DNA of 64,000 nucleotides, from positions 1,550,001-1,614,000 of the forward strand of contig NC_091056.1 in the NCBI RefSeq assembly GCF_963966145.1, in the 5' to 3' direction. The translations under genes and the position numbers were made by a program. Of the stretch, positions 22,825-33,241 are shown piece by piece. The notes below the pieces were generated by a model. The model ran no database searches and was not told the origin of the DNA. It saw nothing but the letters and a program-made list of their open reading frames with translations. Origin of the DNA: Tenebrio molitor. Lineage: Eukaryota > Arthropoda > Insecta > Coleoptera > Tenebrionidae. Within the stretch, counting starts at the first letter, position 1; the number at the start of each line of letters is the position of its first letter.

Positions 22825-25800
22825 TTAGGGATCATTCGTCACATCCAGATCAACAGTAGAATTAAAAGTATTGGAGGTTGATAACCAAGGTTTAATTCGC
22901 GAAGCGTCATAAACACTTTTGAACGGAATCTGGGTGTGCTGGAACCCATCTATATCCTCGATCAAGTATCTGTCATTCGGTAATACTTTTTTAATAATAT
23001 ACGGACCGCGAAATTTAGGTATAAACTTTTTGTTAACTCCTGGAGTCACATCAGTATTCATTATCATAATGAAATCATTTTCTCTGTACTTGCGAGCCTC
23101 TTTTTTATTCTTATTGTGTACAGTTTTGTTGTAGTTTTGTAATTTTTGTATACTTTCTGAAGCTAGATTTCTGATTTTACTAAAATCGCGTTCTATTTTT
23201 AATTCGCTTTCTAAATAATCACGTAGGGTATCTTCAATTGGTCCTCGCTGATTTATTCCGAACAATAACTTACTGGGAGTTTCTTTTGTCGATCGGTTTA
23301 CCGTGTTGTTTATAGCAAACTCAACGGCAGCTAAAGCCTGGTCCCACTTATTTGGTTCTGAAACAGTCTTGGAAAACATTGGTGTCAAGTCGCGATTTGA
23401 TCTTTCTATTTAACCATTCGCCTGAGGTGTTCCTGTAGCAATCAGAACGTGTTGTACATTGTTTTCGGATACAAATTCCTTAAAAGCATCAGATCTAAAA
23501 GCTGATCCGCGATCGGAAATAATACGCAATGGTCGACTATAATCTTGAAAATAATGGGACAAGTGCTTAGTCACTTCTTTCGCGTCTGTTGAGCGGCAAG
23601 GATAAAGTTTGATAAATTTGGAGAAAGCATCGATTACTTCAAATATATACTGAAATCTTTGTTGGGTTTTGGGTAAGGGACCAAAATGATCTATGTGAAT
23701 AGTCGAAAATGGTACATCATCTTTAGGGATGTTATGAAGCAAACCTTGTTTTTTACTTATTGGGGAAAAAGTTATACACTTAAGACAATTTGAAACATAA
23801 TCATGTACTTTCTGCCTTAATTTGGGGAACCAATACAAGCGTGTTATTAGTTCTATAACTTTATCAGGACCAACATGACCAAAATTGTCATGATACATAC
23901 ACAAAATTTGTTGTTCCATTAATTGTGGTACATAAAAAAGCAAACGGTCTTTGAATTTATAATACACTAATCCATCTCTTAATTCATACTTGTTGTGTTC
24001 TTGTTGTTCTAAAAACTCACGTAACTTAGATATTCCCGAATCTTGTAATTGCGCCAGGGACAAATTCTGCTCAAACGAAGTTGCTTCTAAGATCATTACC
24101 GGTTGCCTACTTAGCGCATCTACGTGTTTCATTCTACTGCTAGCACGATGTTCTAATTTATAGTCATAGTTTTGTAGCCATAATGCCCATCTTGAAATTC
24201 GGGGATTTAAATCTTTTCGGTCAAGAGTTAGCTTTAAACTATTGCAATCAGTGATTATCTTGAAATGTATTCCTTGTAGGTACACATGAAAACGTTTTAG
24301 AGCATAAATGATTGCCAAACATTCCAACTCAAAACTATGATATCGAGACTCTGCATCATTCGTTCTTTTACTAAAATATGAAATGGGATGAAATTTGTCA
24401 TCCTCTTGTCTCTGCAAAAGCACTGCTCCGAAGCCTAAGGAACTAGCATCACAATGAAGCTCTGTATCAACCGTCGGTGAATAGATTGCTAACACGGGTT
24501 GAGAGGCAAGCATGTTCTTTAATAGTTCAAAGGCTTCAAGTTCCTTCTCGCCAAAACGGAAATTTACACTCTTTTTAGTTAAATTGCACAACGGCTGAGC
24601 GATATACGAGAAATTTTGAATAAACCTTCTGAAATAGCTAACTAGACCTAGAAAACTTTGAACTTCTCTTGTATTTCGTGGAGTCGGAAAACGAAAAACA
24701 GAATCAATATGTTCCTGACAAGGAGATATTCCTTCGGAAGACACAGTGTAACCTAAATAATTTATAGTGGTCATTAAAAAGTGGCATTTGTCTGTTCTTA
24801 ATCTAAGCTTATTTTGTTTTAACCGTTTTAAAACTATGTCCAAAATTGTTAAGTTGTCTTCCACGGTTTCAGACGGAATTAAGATGTCATCCAGAAACAC
24901 ACAGATTTTTGATGCATCTATTAAGTCGCGGAAAATTGTATTCAAATAACGCATAAAAATAGATGGACTATTACAAAATCCAAAAGGTAGTCTTTGATAT
25001 TCGAATTGACCAAACGGAGTCACAAAGGAAGTGTACTTTGTCGAGTCTGGAGAAAGCTTGAGGTGATAAAAAGCATTTTTTAAATCTAACTTGGTAAAAT
25101 ATTTCTTTCCCCTCAACTTATCGATTTGATCGTCTATGAAGGGCAGCGGATATCGGTCTTTCACTACCTGCTTGTTTAATGTTCTAAAATCTATGCAAAG
25201 TCTTAGGTCACCAGTTTTCTTTTTTACTAGCACTATCGGAGAAGCGTAAGGAGAATTGCTTTCACGGATTACACCCTCTCGTAATAAATTATCAAGTATT
25301 TCCCGTAACTGACTCTTTTCAAATACCGATAATCGACGCGCATTGAAATTAAAAGGAACATGATCAGGTTTCATTATTATCGTCGCCTCTAATTGAGTTT
25401 GAGGTACCGTCGGTTCCTCTTCTTGAAAATGTTGTTGTAACAGAAAATTTAACTTACAGTCAACCTGCTTATCTACCTCCGGATTTATGATTATATGGTC
25501 AATGCCATCCCTTAGAGCATGTGGATCAATTAAAAGTAACTCATTTTCTGGTTGGAAGCTTGATTCCTGAATGGGTCCTGGTTCAACTTTGTTCACAACA
25601 ATACCTCGTTCTCTATCAAAAATTATTTGCAAGTCAGGCGTAAACAAGAAATTTCTACCTAGAACCAAATTATGTGTCATTGTATCTGATGGGACTACAT
25701 GAAATAAAATGGATGTCTCAAAATTATTTAACAAAATTTTACATTCAAATTCACCTAGGATTCGCAATTCAGATGAATTAATTCCTGTATAACTAGTGGT

Positions 25801-25920
25801 TTGCTGATAAGGCTTACAATGTAAAGATGGAACAAGAAAATCTTTAATAAGTGAAATTGGGCTTCCCGTATCTATGACTGCAATAAGGTCAGAGGAATGA
25901 ACACAGGGAATTAACGTCAC
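22825..25920 (-). CDS. pol: Gypsy pol: protease, RT, RNase H, integrase (one nonsense codon)
   Basis: The frame has an aspartic protease (VIDTGSPISL, about residue 15-25) and RT blocks (LRLCIDFRTLNKQ, FTKLDLKNAFYHL, LPFGFCNSPSIF, VFLDDILI). RNase H follows (ELHCDASSLGFGAVL, ELECLAIIYAL). Integrase has an HHCC region (HDNFGHVG ... CLKC), a first Asp in IHIDHFGPL, a second in IISDRGSAF, and the Glu just after a TAA at 23408-23410 (NG-stop-IER). Downstream, 23388-22825 gives the rest of integrase with a GPY/F-type module (FRGPYIIKKV). The TAA stands where Gln (CAA) is usual, so a single C-to-T change is the likely cause. Otherwise the 1,030-codon frame is open. Confidence 0.92.
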
Positions 25921-27243
25921 CTGAACTTCACAGTTGCTCGAAGATGGGACAGCACCAGCATCGTCTCACTAAGTTGCTGTGCAGGCTGTACCTCTGTTTT
26001 CTTCACCTGGTGCCTGGCTTGATTTTGATTACTGGCTGCTTGACCTTCTTTTTGGACGTTTCTTTCGGGGCAGTTAGAGACACGGTGGAGGAGGGAACCA
26101 CATTTAAAACACGAACCTCTTTCTCTTTTTGGCTTAGGACAGTTCACTGCTAAGTGTCCACTTAAGTTACAATTGTAACATCGTCGCTCGTTACTTGTTG
26201 TTGCTGTCTCTTGTCCTGTTGTCTTATTGTTGTTTCGTGCCTTCGAACCAACAGTTTTGCTGAACGTTTCGGATGGAGCAGCTTTTGTGTGATGACTGGC
26301 ATTCTTGGTCTTCATGGTTTCATAAACTTGTAATTTTTTCTTAAAGTCAGCTAAATTGTTCGCTCCATACAAGACAGCTTTGTTGCTTGGGCTATCTGCA
26401 ATTCCATCGATGACATATTGAATTAATGCCTCCACTTCTATTTTTCCTTTCGCTATTTCTTTCATAACCAACAAGTATTCATGCACGGATTCGTCTCGTT
26501 TGATTTTCCGTTGTTGCAATGCATTGTGCAAGTCGGCACTGGTAACCTTTTTCTTAAATTCCGATTCTAAAATGTAACGTAGCTGTCGCCAGTTGTTAAT
26601 TTTTCTCTCCTTGTATGAATAATTTTGCTAGTCCTCGTAACGATTTCTTTGCAAAGATTAGTTTCTGTATCTCGGACCATCCACATAACCTAGACATATC
26701 TTCAAAATCTTCTACCCACGTTTCCACTCCATAACTGCTAGTACCATCAAAAGTGCGAATGGAATCTTCCACATCTTTAAAAGAGAGAGAAAATGGTTGG
26801 TGCTGTCGTGTTGGTAACACTTGTCGCGTCACCGATTCATTCTCGGAATTTCTTTGTTCTTGATCTTCATCATCGTCGCTTACTTCGTCATCACTATTTT
26901 CGTTCGATTGAAACGTATCCAAGTTTGCCAAGGCTCTACAGATTCTGTCAGCCAATTCTTCTGTTGTACCGTCGTAGTTTAATTTCAACAAATTACACAC
27001 TGCTATTAAATCAGCCTGGTTTAAATTTTCACTTACGAAAGCTAACTTGTCGTTAAATTCGTCGGAGCCAACTTCGAAGTCAGATCCCGTAAACTGGCGT
27101 AACCTCTTTCTATTCGAGCGGTCGCCTTCCTCTTCATAAATTACATTGTGCAACGCCCGAATAACTCGTGCCGGAGCCGTTCTAATATTTTCTTTAATTT
27201 CTTCAAAATCTTGCAGCGTCTTCACTTCTGCCGCCATTTGCAC
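25917..27243 (-). CDS. gag: Gypsy gag (one frameshift)
   Basis: The N-terminal frame (27243-26596, about 215 codons) has a SAP-like helix-extended-helix stretch (LNQADLIAVCNLLKLNYDG) and an acidic region. The C-terminal frame (to 25917) has two CCHC knuckles (CYNCNLSGHLAVNC, CFKCGSLLHRVSNC). The two are joined by INNWRQLRYILESEFKKK in the second frame. The break is at an A-run near 26620, where one extra A explains it. Gag packages the element RNA. The 3' end overlaps pol by the bases GTGA, with pol in another frame, so pol is probably made by ribosomal frameshifting. Confidence 0.88.
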
Positions 27244-27336
27244 TTATAACATAACACAACTTTTGGAACTGAACTTTGCAGGGGCCGTACTTTGCTTGGG
27301 CTGTACTGTGCTTGAGCTGTACCCCACACCTGAAAC

Positions 27337-27532
27337 TGTGGTCCCTTTCTTCTTTTCTGATCGGCATAAAACACTTCCACTGCTTTATTTTAATATAAAC
27401 TTTATTTAATTTGCGTGTTGTTACATGGTTTACAATTTTTTCTCTGACTGTCTTGTCGATGTGTGTCTTGAGTCGGTGACTGTCGCGCCCTCTTCAGGCG
27501 CGGCAAATTTAAATTCAAAATAAAAGTCTACA
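27337..27532 (-). repeat. Gypsy LTR (5' LTR in element orientation)
   Basis: 196 bp, with TG...CA ends on both strands. It is the partner of the LTR at 22185-22380, with two mismatches. It should hold the element promoter; no specific promoter motif was called. Confidence 0.93.
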
Positions 27533-27820
27533 AACTAAAGGATATCTTTATCCTATGTCAGATGTCATATTTAATTAAAATCGCATTGATTTTATCAACT
27601 GTGCATAAGCAGTCGGCCGATTAATAGTCGACTGTCTGCGCACCAACGCCACCAACAGCCAACCAAACAGTTTAGTTTGCCTGCTGTGCGCGGAAGCTAC
27701 CCAATCGGACTAAATTATCGGCCAATTATTTAGTCTGTAGTGTGGCCCTAGCCATAAAGAAACTAGCCAGGCAATCAGCAGTGTCCTGATTTTTTGCGCA
27801 TAATGAACCTTTCGTGTCTT

Positions 27821-28858
27821 TCACACCAGCAGCGACACTTTAGAGATCATTTTGGACCTCGTGTATTTGAAGATGGCCTTTGGTCCTTTGCTGACGAAGT
27901 TGTTTTCATATCGTGACCTAGCTTGCACTAATTCGCACTTTAAATTATTGGAATAATTTCTATGGGCAGCAAAATCAACGTCCTGCCCAGTCGACTTGTA
28001 ACGCCTCCAGAGATTCCTTTTAATTTTAGCTTTTGCAATTAATTTTTCAATAATCCAAGGTTTCTGACGATTTCTGACAAAAAGGCGATATGATGAATGT
28101 AAGCATATAGCCGTGTTCAAGATGCCAACGAGGGATTCCCACACCTCATCCGGATCGTCCAATAGGTAAAATGGGCTCCAGTGGAAATTATTTAAATATG
28201 TGTTGAGATGGTCGTAGTTGAAAACTCTAATATTTTTTTTCTCAATCTTGGGAAAGCAATAATCGATAATTTGCACCGTGCACTCCACAGTTGCATGATC
28301 CGAGATCCCCACTGGGGGACCGATATTGACTGAAGATATTAGTTGCGGATCAGTCGTTAAGAGTAGATCTAATAAGGAAGGGTTTTGAGATGCCCTGTAT
28401 CGAGTTCGATGCAGAATCATCTGCGACAGATTTGTCTCTAAGGCCATATCTACGAATTATGAGGCTGAATCGGTCCCACTTGGAGTCTTCGAAATAGGCC
28501 ACTCTACCTCTGGAAAGTTAAAATCTCCAAAAATTAGCAAGTGTTTGTGAGTTTCAGATAGAGACTTTAAATGCTGGAAAAGCATTTCATCATTGATTTT
28601 ATCAGTACGCGGTGACCGATATACACAAACTAATACGAAAAAATATGCAGGACAAGTTAGCTATAGTGCTCATATTTCAATACACGGCACCGTTACTGGA
28701 ATCGTAGTAACAATGTAGTTACGAAAGTACAGTTTGTCGAGTAGAATGCATACGCCTCCACCCCTACCGGAACGATCTGTGCGATATACTGAGTAAAGAG
28801 GGAGATCCAAAAGAGAGGAAGGATCAGAAGGCGACAACCATGTTTCTGAAAGCAGCAC
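27821..28858 (-). pseudogene. CR1-like LINE ORF2: AP endonuclease domain and linker
   Basis: Minus-strand blocks are LLSETWLSPSDPSSLLDLPL and RSGRGGGVCILLDKLYF (28858-28670), with gdfNFPEVEWP readable between the two frames near 28500. Then come SLLDLLLTTD, GISDHATVEC (28447 onward) and the linker RKPWIIEKLIAKAKIKRNLW. SET, GGG and the SDH motif belong to the apurinic-type endonuclease that nicks target DNA in CR1/Jockey LINEs. The frame breaks near 28670, 28450 and 27840. Confidence 0.78.
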
Positions 28859-29026
28859 ACAATGAGGTATGCGCTGTTGAAGATAAAGGTGAAAAGAGTT
28901 CAGTTTGGTTGACAGAGAGACAATGTTAGTATAACAGATGACAATCTCTTTAACTTCCGGTAATTGGTTAGAGGAAAAATTTGTAAATTTTGCTGGTTGG
29001 CCTGTCCCGACCCTTGGTGGTGATTG

Positions 29027-30182
29027 CTATTTCGAGAAGAGATCGTTCTTTAGTTTGTCAATGGCCTTTTGGTACACAGTGCATTTAGGATCCCAGGCTG
29101 CATGATCAATCGGCACTTTGATATTTTCATCATTGTTTAGCTTGACGCAGTTGACACATGTGGGCTTTTCGGGATGACAATCTGAAATGGGATGCACAGG
29201 GTGTCCAGGACTAACTTCGACGCTACATTTTGGATAGCAACCTTTGTTAGTGCAGGTTTTTGAGGAATGGTGGAAACCATTGCAGTTAAAACATCGAAGA
29301 ATTTCGATCGCATCAAATGCATAACAGAAGTCGTATCCCATGAACAATCCTCCAGCACTCATTATTTTATTATACGTTATTTAGTCTACTTGTATAACTG
29401 CTTGGTACACTTTATTATTATTTTTTTTGTAGGCCACAATTTTAGTACTTTGCATTCTGAACTCAAGTGAATACCAGTACTAACGTGTTTTGTAGCATAT
29501 TCTACAAACTCAACTATTTCAGATTCCTTAACAGTTTGTGACATACCAACAATTTTTATACGGGGCATAACACCTTTAGTATCACGAACTTCGTAATCAT
29601 CAGCGAGCTTTTCCATTGCAACCTTTTTAAAACGGGCATTATCCTCCTTAGAAGAAAAACCCACCAAAACTCCCCCGTCTTTTATATTTTTTACTTTAGA
29701 AATTGACAACTGAGCCTCTATCGGATTAATTTTCGCATTAATATCCCTTTTGTGTCCACAGCAGACCGGTCAGTTTGTTTAGGCTTTATAATTACAGCAG
29801 GTTGCGTTTTATTTTTTAACACTTGGCTATACGATTGAACACTCACTTGTTCATCAGAGCCCTCAGATTGTTTGACTTTATCAGTTGTTATTTTTAAAAT
29901 ATCAGATTTCAAAGCATCGAAAACGGTATTTAGCTCATTTAACATATCAGAATGTTTTTCAGACAAGAATTTTTGCAGTCCAGTCTGGTCAACTGAAAAA
30001 CAAGATTTGACGCATTCGCGACATTTCCACGACAGTCCCGGAACTGACTTTAGATAGGTTAGGATCTTATCGTCAAATTTGACACATTTAGGGTGAAAGT
30101 GTCTATTACATACTCCAGCACACGGTACGGAAATTGTACTACCTTCAATTATGCCGTGGTAACAGCCACATGACGATAGCAT
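29027..30182 (-). pseudogene. CR1-like LINE ORF1 with PHD-like finger and zinc knuckle
   Basis: A start codon at 30182 opens a frame with a C4HC3 PHD-like finger (CAGVCNRHFHPKCV ... WKCREC). A linker with a coiled-coil-like stretch follows. In the next frame (29709-29386) is a nucleic-acid-binding region (GGVLVGFSSKEDNARFKKVA). In a third frame (29362-29027) there is a CCHC knuckle (CFNCNGFHHSSKTC) and further Cys/His pairs. Three frames within 1.15 kb indicate two frameshifts, near 29714 and 29374. PHD-bearing ORF1 proteins are known in insect CR1-like LINEs, where they bind the element RNA. Confidence 0.72.
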
Positions 30183-30609
30183 TTTGGTGAAACTAATAGC
30201 TGCTCAAATTTGAGTAAATAAATAAATTGGGCTCAGTCGCAGTGACAAAGATAAACACGTCAGCGAAACAGGCTAAAATTAATCGCCGTAGTCATTCGCC
30301 TCTCAAATAAATGGAGCGAGCGTGTGGAGCGAAAAACCGCAGTCACTCGCCTCACCAAAAACCGAACCTTATCGCGCAAAAAATTATCGGCTCTCTACAG
30401 CGATAAATAAAGTGATCGTTTAACGAGTAAATTCAAGAAAAATATCAAACTTACGATTGGGAAAATTACGTGGTATTGAAGCCGGTAATCCAACGAAAAG
30501 TTTGACACCAAACTCACCGCCACCACCAACGATAAAACCACTTGCAGCACGGAAAAGATGAGCGCAATAAAACCACTTCCGATTTCGTGCAAATGATCCG
30601 GTGATCATT

Positions 30610-31033
30610 ATAAGCTTTTCCACTGTTCCTTAGACGTTTAGCGCAAGTTTTTTTCCTGTGAAAAGGTATTGGTTTTCTTTTCCTCGTTCTTTTTTTGGTT
30701 TCTGGTTCAACAGTATCGCCACTGTTATTCTCACTACTTGATGCATTTTCAGACCAGGAGGAACTTGAAGATGAGCCACTCAGGTAATTAGGATCTTGTA
30801 CTGAGTCGTCTGATGAATAAGGTTCGCCAGTATCAGAGGAGGAGCTTGATGACGGTGCATGCACTTCTTCAATGAGTGCATGATTTTCTTCACTTATAAG
30901 TATATTGGAGACTGTAGTACTCTCAGAAGTTATCTCTGTAGTTGGGTTCTCTTCAGTTTCTGCGTTCTCTACGCCCTGCATCTCCAGGTTCTTTGAATTT
31001 TCGTTGTATGTTCCTATATCTCCAGATTTTTCT
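30610..31033 (-). pseudogene. Unnamed family ORF, upstream half (N-terminal)
   Basis: The minus strand from a plausible splice acceptor (TTACAG at about 31034) reads a serine/glutamate-rich N-terminus. It contains DSVQDPNYLSGSSSSSS, then a basic segment (KKRTRKRKPIPFHRKKTCAK) and RLRNSGKAY, where it stops at codon TAT. The acidic/serine tract followed by a lysine-arginine block and RNSGK-Y is how members of this family begin. The same frame continues at 19614 (KTLGKGLEIPERQ) once the LINE is removed, so one exon was split by the insertion. Confidence 0.65.
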
Positions 31034-31182
31034 GTAAGTTTTAATTAGAAATAAAATAATCCAAAAATCACATACTAATCATCTTGCCTAATTCCAATCA
31101 TTGATAACATCTTCTGTCCTCAGTTAGTTGTATTAGGGTCATTCATATTAAAAATAGTGACTACAAGGTTTGGAGAAAGACG

Positions 31183-31316
31183 TAGTCTATACTGACACAT
31201 CGACGAAAAAATCACTAAAACGCACAGTCTATAGCGGCATAACCAAAAAAAGTTACTTAAACGTTAAGTCTATATCTATATCACAAAGGTGCTGAGTCAA
31301 TAGACGATAAGTCTGC
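31183..31316. repeat. Degenerate ~43-bp minisatellite at a LINE target
   Basis: Four starts of AGTCTAYA or AGTCTGCA followed by (T/C)GGCAYAAC-like words occur near 31183, 31228, 31268 and 31311, spaced 40-45 bp. On the far side of the LINE, related words RTGCCASTATTGYYRCC recur at about 33261, 33312, 33374, 33464 and 33544 with looser spacing. The LINE therefore inserted into a repeat array. Confidence 0.45.
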
Positions 31317-31334
31317 ATTGGCACAACTCAAATT

Positions 31335-33164
31335 GTGTCAAAGGAAAAGGAAAGGAAAAAGGCACCGGGGAGGGACGGTATACAGAACGAATCGTGGATG
31401 TATGGAACTGAAAGGGAAGTTGATAGGTTGTTAGAGATAATGAATGGAGTGTGGAAGGGAGAGGGCTTCCCCCAGGAGTGGAAGGAGGGGATAATATGCC
31501 CCATATATAAGAAAGGAGAAAAGGATACAGCCAGCAATTACAGGGGGATCACGCTCCTTAATACGGCATATAAGGTATACGCGATGATTGTGGAAGAAAG
31601 ACTGATGAAGGAAATGAATGAGCGGGGTGCGTTACCAGACGGGCAGGCGGGATTTAGGAAAGGTAGAGGGACTATGGACAACGTATATATCTTGAATCAT
31701 ATAATAGGAAATGAGATAAAAAAGAGGGGTAGCAAGATATATGCATTTTTTGTAGACCTGAAGGCGGCTTTTGATAATGTGGAAAGAGACTTACTGTGGG
31801 AATACTTGAGAAAGAAAGGGATAAATGAGCATCTGGTAACAAAAATAGAAGAGATATATGAAGAGACGATAAGTAGAGTGAGAGTGGATGGAAGAGTGAG
31901 TGAATGTTTCAAGACGTATAAGGGAGTAAGACAAGGTTGTCCACTAAGCCCCAGCCTGTTTGCAGCGTTTATAGGAGATATAGAGGAGATGTTCAGGAAG
32001 GGGCAGGCAGGGGGGGTCGTGGTGGGCAAAGAAAAAGTGTGGTCTTTGGCATACGCGGATGATTTGGTGGTGCTAGCGAGAGAGGAGAAAGGTATGAAAG
32101 AAATGTTGGGAAATATGGAGAAATATATGAGGAGGAAAAAGTTGACGGTGAATGTAGAGAAATCCAAGATGATGGTGTTTAGAAAGGGGGGTGGTAGGAG
32201 AAAAATAAATGAGTGGAGATGGGAAAAGGATAAAATTGAAGAAGTGAAAGAATTTAAATATTTAGGTTATGTGATGAATGAAAGAAACACAGCAGCAGCA
32301 CATGTGAGAGAGTTAGTGAAAAAAGCGAATAAGATAATAGGAGCGGTATGGGGGATAGGAGAGAGAAAATTTGGACATGACTTTAGAAGGAGAATAATGA
32401 TGTTTGATAGCCTGGTGAAAAGCGTGATGATGTATGGAGCGGAAATATGGGGATGGAGAGAGCAAGAAGGGTTGGAAGGGGTGCAAGGAAAATATTTGAA
32501 ATGGGTGCTAGGAGTAGATAGAGAGACACCGGGCTATATAGTGATGGAGGAAACAAAAAGGGATGGAATAAGAATAGAAGCAGGAAAGAGAGCAATAAGA
32601 TTTGAGGAGAGGTTGATAGAGAGAGGAGAGTGTAGAATTTTGCAAGAGTGTCTGAAAGAAAAAAGGAAAGAAATAGGAAAAGGGGTATGGAAAGAGAGGG
32701 AGGCATATTTCGAAAGAAATGGTTATGCAGGAGCGGAGATAGAAAGAATGCGAGAGGGAGGCAGAGCAATGACATATGAATTGGTGCAGAGAGACAGAGA
32801 TGTGCAAGTGCAGGAAAGAAGAACGAGAATTAGGGAATCTAGGTACAATGGGAAGTATGAAAAAATAATAACGGAAGAACTACCAAAGTACCTAGGAAGA
32901 GAGAGTAGAAAGGAGAGAGTGATAATAGCAAGATTTAGGTGTGGAAATGAGGAGAGAGAGAATAAATATTGGAATGAGGATAGGATTAGAGTGTGCAGGA
33001 TGTGTGGAGAAAAAAAGGAGACGATAGAACATATGTTGAATGAATGCGTAGAATTGAGAGAGAGAGAGGAAAGTAGAGAAGAAATGTTGAATGAGGACGG
33101 AAGAGGGATCGAATGGATGAAGAAGGTTGAGTGGAGAAGAGGGACAATATGTGGGGAGGGATAA
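31335..33164 (+). CDS. LINE reverse transcriptase, 609 codons, open but lacking its N-terminus
   Basis: RT motifs in order: APGRDGIQNESW (10-21), ICPIYKKG (54-61), NYRGITLLN (68-76), QAGFRKGRGT (104-113), FVDLKAAFD (139-147, first Asp), GVRQGCPLSPSLF (197-209) and YADD (240-243, intact). Then come thumb and a basic C-terminal region with a zinc motif C-x2-C-x8-H-x4-C (CRMCGEKKETIEHMLNEC). The usual upstream endonuclease is missing. The apparent start (GTG at 31335) lies inside the target duplication, so it is not the native start. The family is common in ants and other insects as I recall; I do not assign a clade. Composition is markedly purine-rich on this strand, unlike its neighbours. The RT domain itself looks undamaged. 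Confidence 0.9.
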   Translation: MSKEKERKKAPGRDGIQNESWMYGTEREVDRLLEIMNGVWKGEGFPQEWKEGIICPIYKKGEKDTASNYRGITLLNTAYKVYAMIVEERLMKEMNERGALPDGQAGFRKGRGTMDNVYILNHIIGNEIKKRGSKIYAFFVDLKAAFDNVERDLLWEYLRKKGINEHLVTKIEEIYEETISRVRVDGRVSECFKTYKGVRQGCPLSPSLFAAFIGDIEEMFRKGQAGGVVVGKEKVWSLAYADDLVVLAREEKGMKEMLGNMEKYMRRKKLTVNVEKSKMMVFRKGGGRRKINEWRWEKDKIEEVKEFKYLGYVMNERNTAAAHVRELVKKANKIIGAVWGIGERKFGHDFRRRIMMFDSLVKSVMMYGAEIWGWREQEGLEGVQGKYLKWVLGVDRETPGYIVMEETKRDGIRIEAGKRAIRFEERLIERGECRILQECLKEKRKEIGKGVWKEREAYFERNGYAGAEIERMREGGRAMTYELVQRDRDVQVQERRTRIRESRYNGKYEKIITEELPKYLGRESRKERVIIARFRCGNEERENKYWNEDRIRVCRMCGEKKETIEHMLNECVELREREESREEMLNEDGRGIEWMKKVEWRRGTICGEG

Positions 33165-33241
33165 TTGTATTTGGAAAGCTGCTAATTTGTTATTGTTTTG
33201 AATTATTTAGTTAGTTAGTTTTAGTTATTATATTATATTTT
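31341..33241 (+). mobile_element. 5'-truncated LINE with a 24-bp target-site duplication
   Basis: The 24-mer beginning ATTGGCACAACTCAAATTGT is present identically at 31317-31340 and 33242-33265. The 1.9 kb between them contains the RT frame and a short AT-rich 3' end (TTAGTTAGTTAG, then TTATATTATATTTT) in place of a long poly(A). Long perfect duplications plus 5' truncation are the signature of target-primed reverse transcription. The perfect duplication and open frame indicate a fairly young insertion. Confidence 0.92.

Larger units (their letters stand above)
22185..27532 (-). mobile_element. Ty3/gypsy LTR retrotransposon, complete and young
   Basis: The 5,348-bp element has 196-bp LTRs at both ends and a 4-bp duplication AACT (22181-22184 and 27533-27536). 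The two LTRs differ at two positions, indicating recent insertion. Genes on the minus strand are gag (27243-25917), then pol (25920-22825: protease, RT, RNase H, integrase). There is no env-like frame between pol and the 3' LTR; that 440-bp interval holds a 16-T run and no frame. I could not identify a convincing tRNA primer site or polypurine tract. One frameshift in gag and one stop in pol make this copy non-autonomous. Confidence 0.93.
21354..27753. mobile_element. PIF/Harbinger-like non-autonomous element, split by a gypsy element
   Basis: Ends GGCTAGGGCCACACTAC are perfect inverted repeats for 17 bp, then imperfect with shared TCGGCCGA words. The target duplication is TTA at 21351-21353, against ATA at 27754-27756 (one change). 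Without the gypsy insert the element is about 1,048 bp and non-coding. It contains two related internal segments (about 21590-21710 and 22115-22184 plus 27537 onward), which reveal the pre-insertion sequence of the gypsy target. Confidence 0.8.
19615..30609 (-). mobile_element. CR1-like LINE, nearly full length, carrying two nested insertions
   Basis: The LINE's own sequence is 30609-27757 (5' UTR, ORF1, endonuclease) and 21350-19615 (RT and 3' end with an AAT-unit tail). The two parts join in frame across a PIF-like insert: minus-strand CLASFF at 27760 continues as SVYVNDTAQ at 21345. Its 5' limit is set where the host ORF stops (after codon TAT at 30610-30612), and its 3' limit where that ORF resumes (AAA at 19612-19614). 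No clear target duplication is seen, as is common for CR1. Confidence 0.8.

Noticed and set aside
10425..31033. A single host gene with exons at 30.6-31.0, 19.3-19.6 and 10.4-11.0 kb
   Set aside because: The piece at 10.4-11.0 kb repeats the KC/F..FW block already present at 19.3-19.6 kb, so it is a second copy and not the next exon. The first two pieces are one exon split by a LINE, not two exons.
31697..32807. Long minus-strand frames rich in Ser, Phe and Leu
   Set aside because: They are antisense to the purine-rich LINE RT frame, whose composition keeps the opposite strand open by chance.
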